A stretch of DNA of 64,000 nucleotides, taken from positions 1 to 64,000 of the forward strand of contig JAJEKV010000335.1 of assembly GCA_021234155.1 (NCBI GenBank). Reading direction: 5' to 3'. Every line of letters begins with the position of its first letter. The stretch's first letter is position 1. The DNA is from Isoetes taiwanensis. Lineage: Eukaryota; Streptophyta; Lycopodiopsida; Isoetales; Isoetaceae. Shown here piece by piece: positions 37,427-46,269 of this stretch. The notes beneath the pieces were generated by a model. It was given only the letters and a program-made list of their open reading frames with translations. It did no database searches and was not told where the DNA came from. Both the position numbers and the translations under genes were made by a program.

Positions 37427-37988
37427 ATCTTGTGGTTCAGGAAATGGGTGACGTAAGGCTGAGCAAGAGAGAGGTGAAGGTGAAGGGTTGGAGAGAGAGA
37501 ATGAGGTGTCAGATATTTAAAAGGAGGGTCCCTGGGAATATTCTCCTACCATAATTACCCCTATTTATTAGCCCCCCCTTACTAATTACACCATATTTAG
37601 CAATTATTTAACTATTAATGTATAAATTAAACCTATATTAATTAATATTATACCTTAAATTTTCGAATTATTCTAATGGTTTGAAGTGCTAATTATGAAT
37701 TTGCGCCATTTTTCACCTGGGTCTCCGATTGGCATGATTCTTGACCCATTTTTAGGTGAAACTTGATCACGAATGCACAATTTTCACTCCAAATTTACTA
37801 GAAGATGAGTTTGACTCACTCAACTTTCGTCTAACACTTAACCTAAGTCCTGACCCACTACCTAGGAGAAAAATTTTTCCCCCATTTTCGCGGTTCGATG
37901 GTGGAAATGTTTATTTCACACCCCTATAGGCCTGTTAGACTACTTTATGGTTATGGTTAGTGCTAGTTCTTGGTCAACCAAGAACATC
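37427..37988 (-). other. Retrotransposon 5' leader
   Basis: About 560 bp lie between the PBS and the ATG of the H3-like ORF. It is AT-rich on the LTR side and purine-rich close to the ATG ('gagagagagaatgagg' on the plus strand near 37490). No gene seen. Confidence 0.6.
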
Positions 37989-38000
37989 GCTCTGATACCA
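37989..38000 (-). other. Primer-binding site, initiator-Met tRNA
   Basis: One base inside the 5' LTR, the minus strand reads TGGTATCAGAGC, the standard plant PBS complementary to the 3' end of initiator-Met tRNA. This fixes the orientation of the element. Confidence 0.95.
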
Positions 38001-38001
38001 T

Positions 38002-39638
38002 TGTGACGCCTCCGCTAAACGTGACGGGCAGCCGTACACTCGGCAGGAAATCCCCCATCCGGCTCAACAACCGCATGGGCCCTTCGTCTACCCCGCACTC
38101 TGAGGTGACTCTTAGTGCGGGAAGGGAACACGAAGGTGTCTTGCGCGCCCTTCCCCTATGGGCTCCTATAACAGCGGAAGCGATAACACGTCAGAACTAG
38201 CATCAACATATACAAATACTACCTCGAAGGGTAGTGCATCACACATAAACCAAGGCAAAGATGATAATCACGAACCATAAAACATGAGAGCTCCTACCCG
38301 GCTGGACTTCGTAAGGAGGATGACTGACCGGCTAGGCCTCAAGATAGAGCAGACCGAGTCATGGCAATGGCGAGGGCTAGCATAGAACAATGGCTAGGGT
38401 TGACCACTCCATCCGCCCCTCCTGTGCATACTTTGCAAATGGGCTAGATCAGGCTCTGACAGGACTCTAGCCTTCCGGACACGCAATCCCATGGCATCAC
38501 CCATCGGGACTACTCGTGTTGCATCTCCCCGGTCCGATGAGGCAGGAAGGGTTGCATCTACCCTTCCCAGATCTAGAGGTGCCGTGGGCGGCTAGAGAAT
38601 CGTGGCGACACACGACCATTCGCACTGACCGAACCCCCAAAACGAGAGCCAAGCCAACACTTGCAGCTCGGGAGAGGTGTGGCAACACCATTGCCCCGTG
38701 AGGTGTCGGACCCATGCTCGCCCACACCAAGTGACCACCATAAGCCTAGCCCACTATGGGATCCCGAAGCCCCACTCGGCGGGGATCCTCCCTCCACTTT
38801 CCCTCTAGCCCCGTTATATAGTCTTTGAGTCATATCATAGCCTCAATAGCCTGGTGGGCTCCTATGCACAAAGCCGCAACTAATAGGAACTAAGGGATCT
38901 CACGCTAGGAGCATACTACATATGGCTCTAGGTCTCTACCCCCTTCCCAATACAAGAGGAGCAAACATGATCAACCATCATCACATAATCATCACATCAT
39001 GAGAATAATCATAAGAAGAACATCTTAACCTAATCATACAACTAACTAATGGTTAGGGTTCCTTGATTAGGGTTCAAGATGTTGAATATGGGTTCTAGGA
39101 TGGCTCTACTCTAGATACAAGATACTAGCACATCTGGAATGCTAATTCCAGATGAGCTATCACAACTACTATCCTACATACCGCTCCCCAAGCTCTCCCT
39201 CCAGATCCAGGTGTGCCTCCATGGTCTCCAGGACTCACGAGATGCCGCTCCTACCCAAGAACGAGTCTACCCTGCTGGGGCTGCTGCACCAGTCTATGCC
39301 ACAGCAAACGATGTTCGAAACGGGGTTTCGAACGAGTAGGTGAGTCTCTGGGTGCTAGGGCTGGAAAGAGGTCTAGGGTTAGGGTTTTTGCCTATATAAG
39401 TTAGATCCACCTGGGATGCCACGTGGCACCAATCGGGTGAGTCCTGTGTGGCGGTGCCCCAATAGGTTAAGGCCACGTGGATAATGGCTTAACCTATGGT
39501 TGGCTAAGTTATGAGAATAACTTAGCCATGCCCCCTAGTGCCACAACCTATGGTATACAAGGCTATGAAGATAGACTTGTATAGTGACGGATCCAGGAAT
39601 ATACGTATTTATGACGTATATTCCCCTGGATCGTCACA
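38002..39638 (-). repeat. 5' LTR (1,637 bp)
   Basis: It begins TGTGAC and ends GTCACA and is the partner of 26511-28144. On the minus strand U3 starts at 39638. The first ~50 bases form an imperfect hairpin: GTGACGATCCAGGGG pairs with the complement near 39586-39607. A TATA-like CTTATATAGG sits at 39391-39400, followed by a telomere-like AACCCTAACCCTAG at about 39375-39388. Transcription is therefore expected to start near 39360 and run leftward; this is inference. Confidence 0.97.
39391..39400 (-). promoter_or_regulatory. TATA-like element in 5' LTR
   Basis: The minus strand reads CTTATATAGG about 240 bases into the LTR, the expected place for a U3 promoter. The partner LTR keeps it at 27904-27913. 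No transcript evidence is available. Confidence 0.5.
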
Positions 39639-39643
39639 TCAAT
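39639..39643. repeat. Target-site duplication TCAAT, right
   Basis: Directly follows GTCACA of the LTR and equals 26506-26510. Confidence 0.95.
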
Positions 39644-42271
39644 GGCAAAGGTATTTGATTTCCGAGTTGTCTTTGCATTCCTTTGAGTGTTCTTGTTTTC
39701 TAATACTTTTGTTTCAGGATCAAACTAATTCCGAGGGTCAATTTAGAGTGCAAGTGCCAAAATGATGTCTGCCTTACAGGAATAAGTTCACTTGGAAGCA
39801 ACCAATAGATGAAGATGCATTGCGAGCTTCTGGAGCCATGAATATAGACCTCTGGGCTAAAGGGCAACTGTATCCTTGTGATCCTTTCACTCGAGCCCAT
39901 CCAAACTTCCACTCTGCATCCAGTCTTATTGAATTTGCTTGTAAGGGACAGCAAGGGTTACTAGGTTACTGTAATAATTTAGTTAATGGTAATACTGATC
40001 CACATTTGCATGCCATGTATAACCACTTGTATGGATTCAATTGCAAAGTTTTATCAGATGTTAATCAGCTCCAACAGGCGAACTACTTGATGTCTCAACA
40101 ATGCCGCAAGCTCAATGAATTGGAGGTAGAAAATAAAAAATTGGTGACGGAGATGAAATCACTGCAGCAAGGAATGAAGAGGATTGCGCAAGACATGATT
40201 CCCTCCACAAGCGAGTCAAACGAATGAAAACAACTCCAATGGGGATCAGGGAAAGGGCAAGAAACCTGAAGCCCATAAAATATTAGCCCCTAGGGGTGGA
40301 GGCTAAAAAGAAGGGTCATGGCTATTAAAAAGCTTGTTGATCCAAATCTTGCACAAGAAAATAAGAGAAAACCTGCTCACATTGCCCGTTTATTAAAGAA
40401 ATTAGTTACCAAAATGATGTATTGAGAATGTTAAAGCTTCCTAGCAGCATTCAACTTAGGAAAGCTGTAGTACAGCAACTGCTGCAGGAATTAGGGAACA
40501 GTCAAACCTCAGAATCAGTGCAAGAACTGTGTGACAATGTCGGAATAAGTAGGCAAGCTTATATTGCTTTGTTCAGATGCTTGCAGGATGGCCTTAAACG
40601 ACAAGGCATTACCAAAACTATTCTACTACCAAGGATGAAATGTGAGGACTTGTAGGTCATCGAGAAACAGACAAGTGCAAGAGCTTCTTGGTGATATGTA
40701 TCAGCTGACCAGCAGTGTCAATTTGGATACATTGCCATCTTATACCAAAGGTAAGAAGAAGTCAAAGTTTGGTGATACTTTCTGCCTTAATGAAAATAAC
40801 AATTGCTGGATAGACTTAAGTAGAATGCTTCAGCTTTTGGTTCGATTTTATGATATGAAGGTAGAAGAGTGCGCTGGCAAGCTAGGAATTATTTTGAAGC
40901 TGGATGAAATGGAATTGGTGAAAGGCGAGAAGTACGAGAGGGTTTCACTGAGTCTAATGAACAGAGCTTTGAATACAGGGAATGAAGAGCCAAATCTAGA
41001 GGGTGAGTTTTCCGTTCAGTCTGAAGATCACATTTGGTAGGTTGGTTTATTTCAGGTACCAGAGGAAAATCACAGTATACTGAAATGGGTTTTTGATCAA
41101 ACACCCATCCCCACAATGGTTGCCTCTCACAGAATCGAAGAAAAACTTGTAGTTCCTGGATATGGTGAGTACGAGGTTGAATGACATCTTGCTGCAGATT
41201 TGAAGACAATAAAATGCATGTACAGAATGAAGCATGGTGCTGGTAAGACTACTCATGCTTGTCCTTACTGTCTCTATGCGAGAAGAGATTTAGCTGGTTG
41301 GACAAGAGTACATTAGACTGTGTCCAGGATGAGCCACCAAATAGAGAAGAGAAGGACACAACCTTGATGCCAATTCTGCCAATTCCGTTAAAAAGAGTAC
41401 ACATATGCACCCTTCATGCTTTCTTGAGAATCATAGACAAGATGGTTTACATGAGTATCCTGTTTGCTTGGAATAAATCACCCCAAAGCTCTAGGGAAGC
41501 TGCCATACATGAAGTTGAAAAGGTGCTATCTAATGTGGGACTTCATGGTGGGCACTACAAAATACTTCAAGATCCAAAGGTATCCGGCAAGGTTCCCCTA
41601 AAACCCAGTATGGGTGGTCCAAAGGCTAAGAGGTTTTTGCCTCCCGCGAAACAGAACTTATATTATCTGGTGTTTGGGAAGTTTACAAGGATCTTATTGC
41701 AGCTAAGGATGATCAAAATGATCGTGGTAGATCACGCCTGAAGAAAATCAAGGCATGGCAGGATTTCTCTGTACTGGTGAAGGAAATGCCGAAAAAGGTA
41801 GTGCAGGAAAATGATATTGCCAAATTCCAGGAGGCCGTCACAAACTTCACTAAGTCTTTCCTGACGACATGGGGTGAGGCCAATTTGACCCACTATGTCC
41901 ATATTCTATTTGCATATGGCGCGTGGTTTGTCAGGGAATATGGAAGCCTGGGAATTTGGAATACACAGGGAATGGAGAAGTCCCATAAGCAAGCAAAGAA
42001 TGCATTCTTCCATTTCACTCAACACAGAGGTTCAGTTGGGAATTCCTTACAGCAGATGTGTCAATAGTTTTACAGGAGGATCGTGTCCAAATGGGTCAAG
42101 AAATCATGGAACCAAAGTGAATCAACACTTGCTAAGTTGTTTAGACAAAAAACCCAGCGGGAAAAAAAGAGGGAAGCTTGGTATAAGTCCGCAGCTGTTG
42201 AGCGATCAAGGGAGTGGAGATCAATGAGATGTAGGCAAGGCAAAGGTTATGTCTGTATTGAGAGCTCATGA
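39644..42271 (+). pseudogene. Transposase-like gene of the outer element, 3' part
   Basis: Continues the exon at 26245-26510. GGCAAAG ends at 39650, an intron with GTATTT...TTTCAG spans 39651-39717, and the frame resumes at 39718 (DQTNSEGQFRVQVPK). An in-frame TGA follows, then YRNKFTWKQPIDEDALRASG. Later blocks are a coiled stretch (QLQQANYLMSQQCRKLNELE), a helix-turn-helix-like LCDNVGISRQAYIALF and a C-x2-C block (THACPYCLYARRDLAGW). A histidine block (ICTLHAFLRIIDKM) follows, and a final NTQGMEKSHKQAKNAFFHFT. The order 'CPYC ... LHAxLRI ... EKSHK' recalls large transposase-like proteins of uncharacterised eukaryotic elements. I cannot name the family or the catalytic residues. Several frameshifts. 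Confidence 0.55.
39651..39717 (+). other. 67-bp intron
   Basis: Begins GTATTTGATTT and ends TTTTGTTTCAG with a pyrimidine-rich acceptor. It separates codon AAG from GAT in phase 0. Supported by the open frame on both sides. Confidence 0.65.
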
Positions 42272-42318
42272 TAATGTCTCTACTGTGAAAAAGGTGGTTT
42301 ATTTATCAGTTTGATAGT

Positions 42319-42504
42319 GGTCACTGTGCGAAATGCTATATTGTAAGTAAATTGGATGCATGTATTGCGCATCGTGGCCACGGTGCGAAATATGGGCTTG
42401 TAACTAAACTGGATCCACATATTTCGCACCGTAGTCACGGTGCGAAATAGGCCCTTCAATAATTTGTAACTGAGGCGATTTCGCACCGTGGCTACGGTGC
42501 CGAA
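42319..42504. repeat. Hairpin-palindrome cluster 1
   Basis: Four copies of a 26-bp palindrome, complete or partial: arm TTTCGCACCGT, a 4-base centre, and the complementary arm ACGGTGCGAAA. They lie at 42319-42333 (half), 42365-42390, 42422-42447 and 42479-42504, spaced about 57 bp apart. The cluster starts 48 bp after the stop of the transposase-like gene. Confidence 0.95.
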
Positions 42505-42524
42505 TATGACCACAAATAGATAAG

Positions 42525-42630
42525 ATAAGATAAGATGAATTTTTACGTCCACGGGAACCCAACAAGACTAGGCCCCATCACCAAACACAATAACCAAATA
42601 TTAAAAGGCTACCAAGAATAAGATAAGATA
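42525..42630 (-). mobile_element. Short LINE 3'-end insertion
   Basis: On the minus strand the block 'ggcctagtcttgttgggttc' then 'ccgtggacgtaaaaattcat' ends in (CTTAT)n repeats. It is the 3' end of the LINE family seen at 15.85 and 19.85 kb. The sequence 'aataagataagataa' also occurs on the other side (42618-42631), so the tail may have grown from the target sequence or be a target duplication. Only about 70 bp of the element are present. Confidence 0.75.
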
Positions 42631-42884
42631 ATGCTAATGCTAGTGGTAGAACAATCACATGAGAAAATACATGGAAAATGGTAGAAGAAATCATTCACTT
42701 ACACGAAAAGTTAAAATGAAAATTATTCGCCAAGATAATACATGATAATATATAGAACTTAATTACACAGAAATCACGTGTTATATACTTAATTTCTATG
42801 AAAATCGTAGGTTTATACCAGTTTATACACATAATTCCAATGGAGTATCTTTACTTATGATATGTACGTATTATGTGTTGTGTA

Positions 42885-43417
42885 CTATGTCTCACCTGTA
42901 TCCCAAAGAATTGTATCCCATATGGGGCCACAAGACAGTAGCCACAAGATGTTGAAGTCAAGGGATCGGAATACGAGCTGACCAATATCCACAAAAGATT
43001 TGTAATGGAAGTTGTAAAGTTCAATGAAGATATAAATCCTATTCTTTTCACAAGTAGGAATGACCAGAGGTACATAGTGATCCAGAAAGTAGGCCATGAA
43101 ACCATGGAAAAACATGTCCTTCAACTGTTCTAGCCTATCTTTCAAATCTGAGGGGGGTTCAAGGAGTCCCAAAGCACTTAGAGTCATCACTGCATTACTC
43201 GGACTGATCTCCTGCAGTGGAGGGAGATGACGAGTATAGCGATCGATAAGAAGTTGATCAGCTGCCTTGCAAGCTCTGTGGTTGGACCGTGACGCCACCG
43301 ATGCTCCCAGAAGTTGCTAACAAATTCATCAAAAGTGCACGTATTTATTCTGCCGCATGCTTGCAGGTATTCCGGATCAGCCCAGCGAGGATGTTCTTGC
43401 AAAGTTACCATTTGCAA
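42885..43417 (-). CDS. Unknown protein of the outer element (two frames)
   Basis: The 43417-43187 frame (MQMVTLQEHPRWADPEYLQA, FDEFVSNFWEHRWRHG) shifts into the 43298-42885 frame (LIDRYTRHLPPLQEISPSNA, LKDRLEQLKDMFFHGFMAYF, YNFHYKSFVDIGQLVF). Together they read as one protein of about 180 residues with alternating helices and many aromatic residues. Possible distant resemblance to the 21144-21626 ORF (KLK.FLLNGYQAHILDRF). Not recognised. It lies between palindrome clusters 1 and 2. Confidence 0.4.
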
Positions 43418-43429
43418 GAAACTAGTGGA

Positions 43430-43600
43430 GCAGACAAGGAGCCAAAAAGCTACTTAATAAGGAGCAAACAAGGAGCAGACAGGGAGGCAAGGAGCGGACA
43501 GGGAGGCAAGAAGCAAGAAGAAGCGAACAGGGAGGCAAGGAGCATGCAAACAAGAAGCAGACAAGAGGGGGAAAGAGGCAAAGACAATGAAGGCATAGAT
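43430..43600. repeat. Purine-rich minisatellite
   Basis: Repeats of 'gaggcaaggagc', 'ggagcagacagg' and variants, about 10-15 bp each. The minus-strand ORF rich in Leu/Cys/Pro across it (43422-43763) and the plus-strand ORF (43289-43621) are by-products. Confidence 0.8.
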
Positions 43601-43710
43601 GGCTATTTAAAGAGAAACTAGGTATATATATACTATATATGTACATTATATTTACATGTGTATTTTGTACATTATGCTCGTATATATAACCAATAATACT
43701 GCTACAGTGC

Positions 43711-44055
43711 ATGTCAATAATTTTGTTCGATATAAATACAGCTCCATTCAATGCAGAAGGCATCCATTTGCTATCTCGGTCTTCATCTTCTCATTCTAAG
43801 GGGTCTACCTTGCCTCCTCGTCCCGAAGATATAGGCTCCATTACTTGCACTATGACATTTAATGATCTTGTTAGATGCAAGCAGAGGGGTATCCCCCTTG
43901 CTCCCTGGCTGGATGGAGTAACTACGGGTCGAACTCGTTCTTTCTCTGGGTTATATCGTGTTGTTATCCACCTTGATTGGGTTCCAGAGCGCGGCGCCTA
44001 TGAGCTTAATAGCATCACTCAACCACCTGCTCATGATGAGCCCGAGTGCGAATGA
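43711..44055 (+). CDS. Hypothetical protein, 114 codons
   Basis: An intact frame encoding MSIILFDINTAPFNAEGIHL, a Ser-rich stretch, TMTFNDLVRCKQRGIPLAPW and SGLYRVVIHLDWVPERGAYE. No known domain recognised. It sits on the plus strand between the unknown gene at 42.9-43.4 kb and palindrome cluster 2, so it respects the same one-gene-per-gap layout. Confidence 0.4.
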   Translation: MSIILFDINTAPFNAEGIHLLSRSSSSHSKGSTLPPRPEDIGSITCTMTFNDLVRCKQRGIPLAPWLDGVTTGRTRSFSGLYRVVIHLDWVPERGAYELNSITQPPAHDEPECE

Positions 44056-44259
44056 ACTGCTTCATTCATGTATGCTATGCCTCTTATATGAGTTCTAAAT
44101 TCTGTTACTAGAATATTTCAGACATTCGCTAGTTATAAGGATGTAACCATAAGTGATACATGTGATCCATCTATCTACCGCACATTTTCAATTTGGAAAG
44201 CTCTTGGCCATTTGCCTTACATGTAGATTCTAAATTCAGATAAGCATTCTCTTCTGCAT

Positions 44260-44490
44260 GTGCGAAATAGGCACCCCGGCACATTGTTTGAGTAAAATGA
44301 CTGAACGTATCCACGGTGCGAAAGTGGCCCCCACACAACGTGTGGAACAGTCTATTTCGCACCGTAGTCACGGTGCGAAATTGCACCCTAGTCCAAAATG
44401 TTTGGAACTATTACTTTCGCACCATGGCGACGGTGCGAAATACACCTTCCCACAGAATGTGGAATAGTCATTTTCGCACCGTGGCCACGG
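44260..44490. repeat. Hairpin-palindrome cluster 2
   Basis: Five copies: halves at 44260-44267 and 44311-44323, complete palindromes at 44355-44380 and 44415-44440 (one mismatch in the left arm), and a truncated copy at 44471-44490. Centres are AGTC, GGCG and GGCC. It lies about 160 bp beyond the 3' end of the H3-like gene. Confidence 0.95.
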
Positions 44491-44649
44491 TCAATACTAG
44501 TAAATGAATACACAGCCTCAATAAATAGAATAGCAAATAAATACAGAACCTCAACATATATTAGAAGGAGAACTAAAATGTAACCATAAAGAGATAAAAA
44601 TATTAAAACACTCATATATTAACAACCAAAAAAGGGTTACAAAAGGCTC

Positions 44650-46020
44650 CTAAGGGAGGCATCCACGGAAGTATCTAGCTAAGGCATAGTCCCTGTCCTG
44701 CACAGTAACACGTCCTCTGTGTACACAACAGCGGACACTGTCCTCAAAGAGGCTAACTAGATGAGCCTCTGCTGCCTCTTGTAGTATATCCAAGGCCTCT
44801 GCTTGGATTCTATTCACCTCCTCCTCCACCATCGGGACATAGTCTGGTGCTCTCTCCCTCCTCTTCTTCCTTGATTCCTTCCTCCTCTCAATGATGGCCT
44901 GCATCTCTTACCTCACCATTCTAGCGAAGGCAAGCTTGGGAATCAGAGGCTGGGTGCGTGCCTGCCAGTACCTAATCTCCCATAAAGCCTGGATGCCAGG
45001 AGGAGCACCCTTTATCTTCTCAGGGCCACCATATCTAATACTGGGCTCCCCTTCCTTCGGCTTCCGCTTATTCCCATGCTTGTCTGTCTCCTTGGCTGCA
45101 TCTCTCTTAGCTTGTCTCCAACTAGGAACAAGCCTAGGAGGCTTTGCCGGGCCGGATCTCTTGGGCGTGGATTTCTGCTTATGCCGGGAAATGGGCTTCC
45201 TAGTACCTGTTCCACTGGAACTGGGCTTCCCGTGATCATCTTGATCCTGTTGATCATGCTGGTCCTGCTGATGCTGATGTTCCACCTGATCCTGCTGATC
45301 TTGCTGCACTTGCAGAGTCTGTTCGTGCTTTTGTTCCTCCCCCTCACCGCTGCCAAACATTTGAAAATGCAGTTGTGGCCCCAACGTCTTAGACGGGGAA
45401 ACCTGATTCAGCAGCCACTGGGCACCATTGTCCTGGTCAACTTGCCACAGCACCTGGCTGTGTGTAGATACCCCTATCCCTCCTCGTGGTCCCAGCATGT
45501 AATCCAGCTCATTACACAGGAACTGGAAGGACCGTTTCTCCACACTGAACATGGATGTCATCATTCTCGACCACATGACGTATGACCCGATGGCTTCCTC
45601 TACTGTCTCTGCGCCAGGGGTGGGAAAGGGCAGATTGGCCGTTGGATCCAGAGTTGTGTCCATTGATACCACGATACAGTCGCCTAAAACTGGAATATTG
45701 TGGCAGATAGAGGCCTCGTGGAAAACTCCTTCCCCAACAACCTTACCGGAGCTCAGCAAGGAGACCCGAGTAGGAAACAATGTCGGGTTTTGGAAATATT
45801 CGTCCATGCCATTGTTAATGTCCTGGACGACATTTCCAAGCCTTCGCCCGAACCCTTCTGGAAGGGTAGTGTCATCTATGTCCATCTGTTGGCTTGTGAT
45901 GGGAATAGCTGTCTCGGCCTCTGGATTCATGGCGCTGGTATTTATGACCTCGTCAGAATTCTGGCGCTTGTCAAGCGCCTCATTTTGTGGGATATCAGAG
46001 CTAGCGCCTTCCATGGACAT
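44650..46020 (-). CDS. CENH3-like histone-fold protein with long N-terminus; in-frame stop
   Basis: A 370-codon ORF (46020-44908) stops at TAA (44905-44907) and continues in the same frame to 44650. Residues about 95-160 (KVVGEGVFHEASI, NIPVLGDCIVVSMDTTL, LPFPTPGAETVEEAIGSYVM) resemble a domain found in plant En/Spm-associated proteins (DUF8039 type; inference). Then come a Gln/Asp/His-rich stretch and a basic region (KQKSTPKRSGPAKPPR). The end is an H3 fold: PPGIQALWEIRYWQ and LIPKLAFARMVR before the stop, AEALDILQEAAEAHLVSLFE, and RVTVQDRDYALARYFRG after it. AEAL..LQEAAE, LIP in alpha-1, and about 20 extra residues in loop 1 are closer to plant centromeric H3 than to canonical H3. The H3 N-tail is absent. 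The stop lies in a donor-like AG|GTAAGA, so a retained intron, readthrough or a mutation are all possible. Confidence 0.85.
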
Positions 46021-46108
46021 GAGCGGATTTTAGCAAGGAGAAGAAATTCAAATAAGCAATATTGTCTCTCCCGACCCCATAAACCCCTAGACTAAAAAAT
46101 GTTCATAG

Positions 46109-46174
46109 TAGCCACGGTGCGAAATGGTGTCATGTGCACGCCATGGAATAGCTGTCTGTTTTCGCACCGTGGCT
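46109..46174. repeat. Hairpin-palindrome cluster 3 (split halves)
   Basis: A right half (TAGCCACGGTGCGAAA, 46109-46124) and a left half (TTTCGCACCGTGGCTA, 46159-46174) are separated by 34 bp. Together they are one palindrome turned inside out, or two half copies. The cluster is about 90 bp upstream of the ATG of the CENH3-like gene. Confidence 0.9.
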
Positions 46175-46269
46175 ATGCTTCTGATGTACATACATGGAAA
46201 TGACTGAATTCACTATTAAAGAAAACCTAACATATACATCTAACAAGGATTTATTGCTGACATTGAATT

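Larger units (their letters stand above)
26506..39643 (-). mobile_element. Complete Ty3/gypsy chromovirus carrying an H3-like gene
   Basis: A 13.1-kb LTR retrotransposon on the minus strand. The 5' LTR is at 38002-39638, the 3' LTR at 26511-28144, with a TCAAT duplication outside both. Reading right to left: initiator-Met PBS, an H3-like ORF, an unidentified coding block, gag, protease, RT, RNase H, integrase and a C-terminal chromodomain, then the polypurine tract. The order PR-RT-RH-INT plus chromodomain places it in the chromovirus branch of Ty3/gypsy. All coding parts have frameshifts. It is inserted in an exon of a plus-strand gene. The extra H3-like ORF between LTR and gag is not part of any chromovirus I know. 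Confidence 0.95.

Noticed and set aside
36603-37451. Plus-strand ORFs opposite the H3-like gene (36603-36944, 37065-37451)
   Set aside because: They lie antisense to a reading with clear H3 signatures, are Arg/Pro/Leu-rich because of GC-rich codons on the other strand, and show no motif.
43422-43763. 113-codon Cys/Leu-rich minus-strand ORF
   Set aside because: Product of the purine-rich minisatellite read on the opposite strand.
45076-46095. Plus-strand ORFs of 131-169 codons opposite the CENH3-like gene
   Set aside because: Antisense shadows of a 370-codon ORF with recognisable histone-fold text; Leu-rich low-complexity products.
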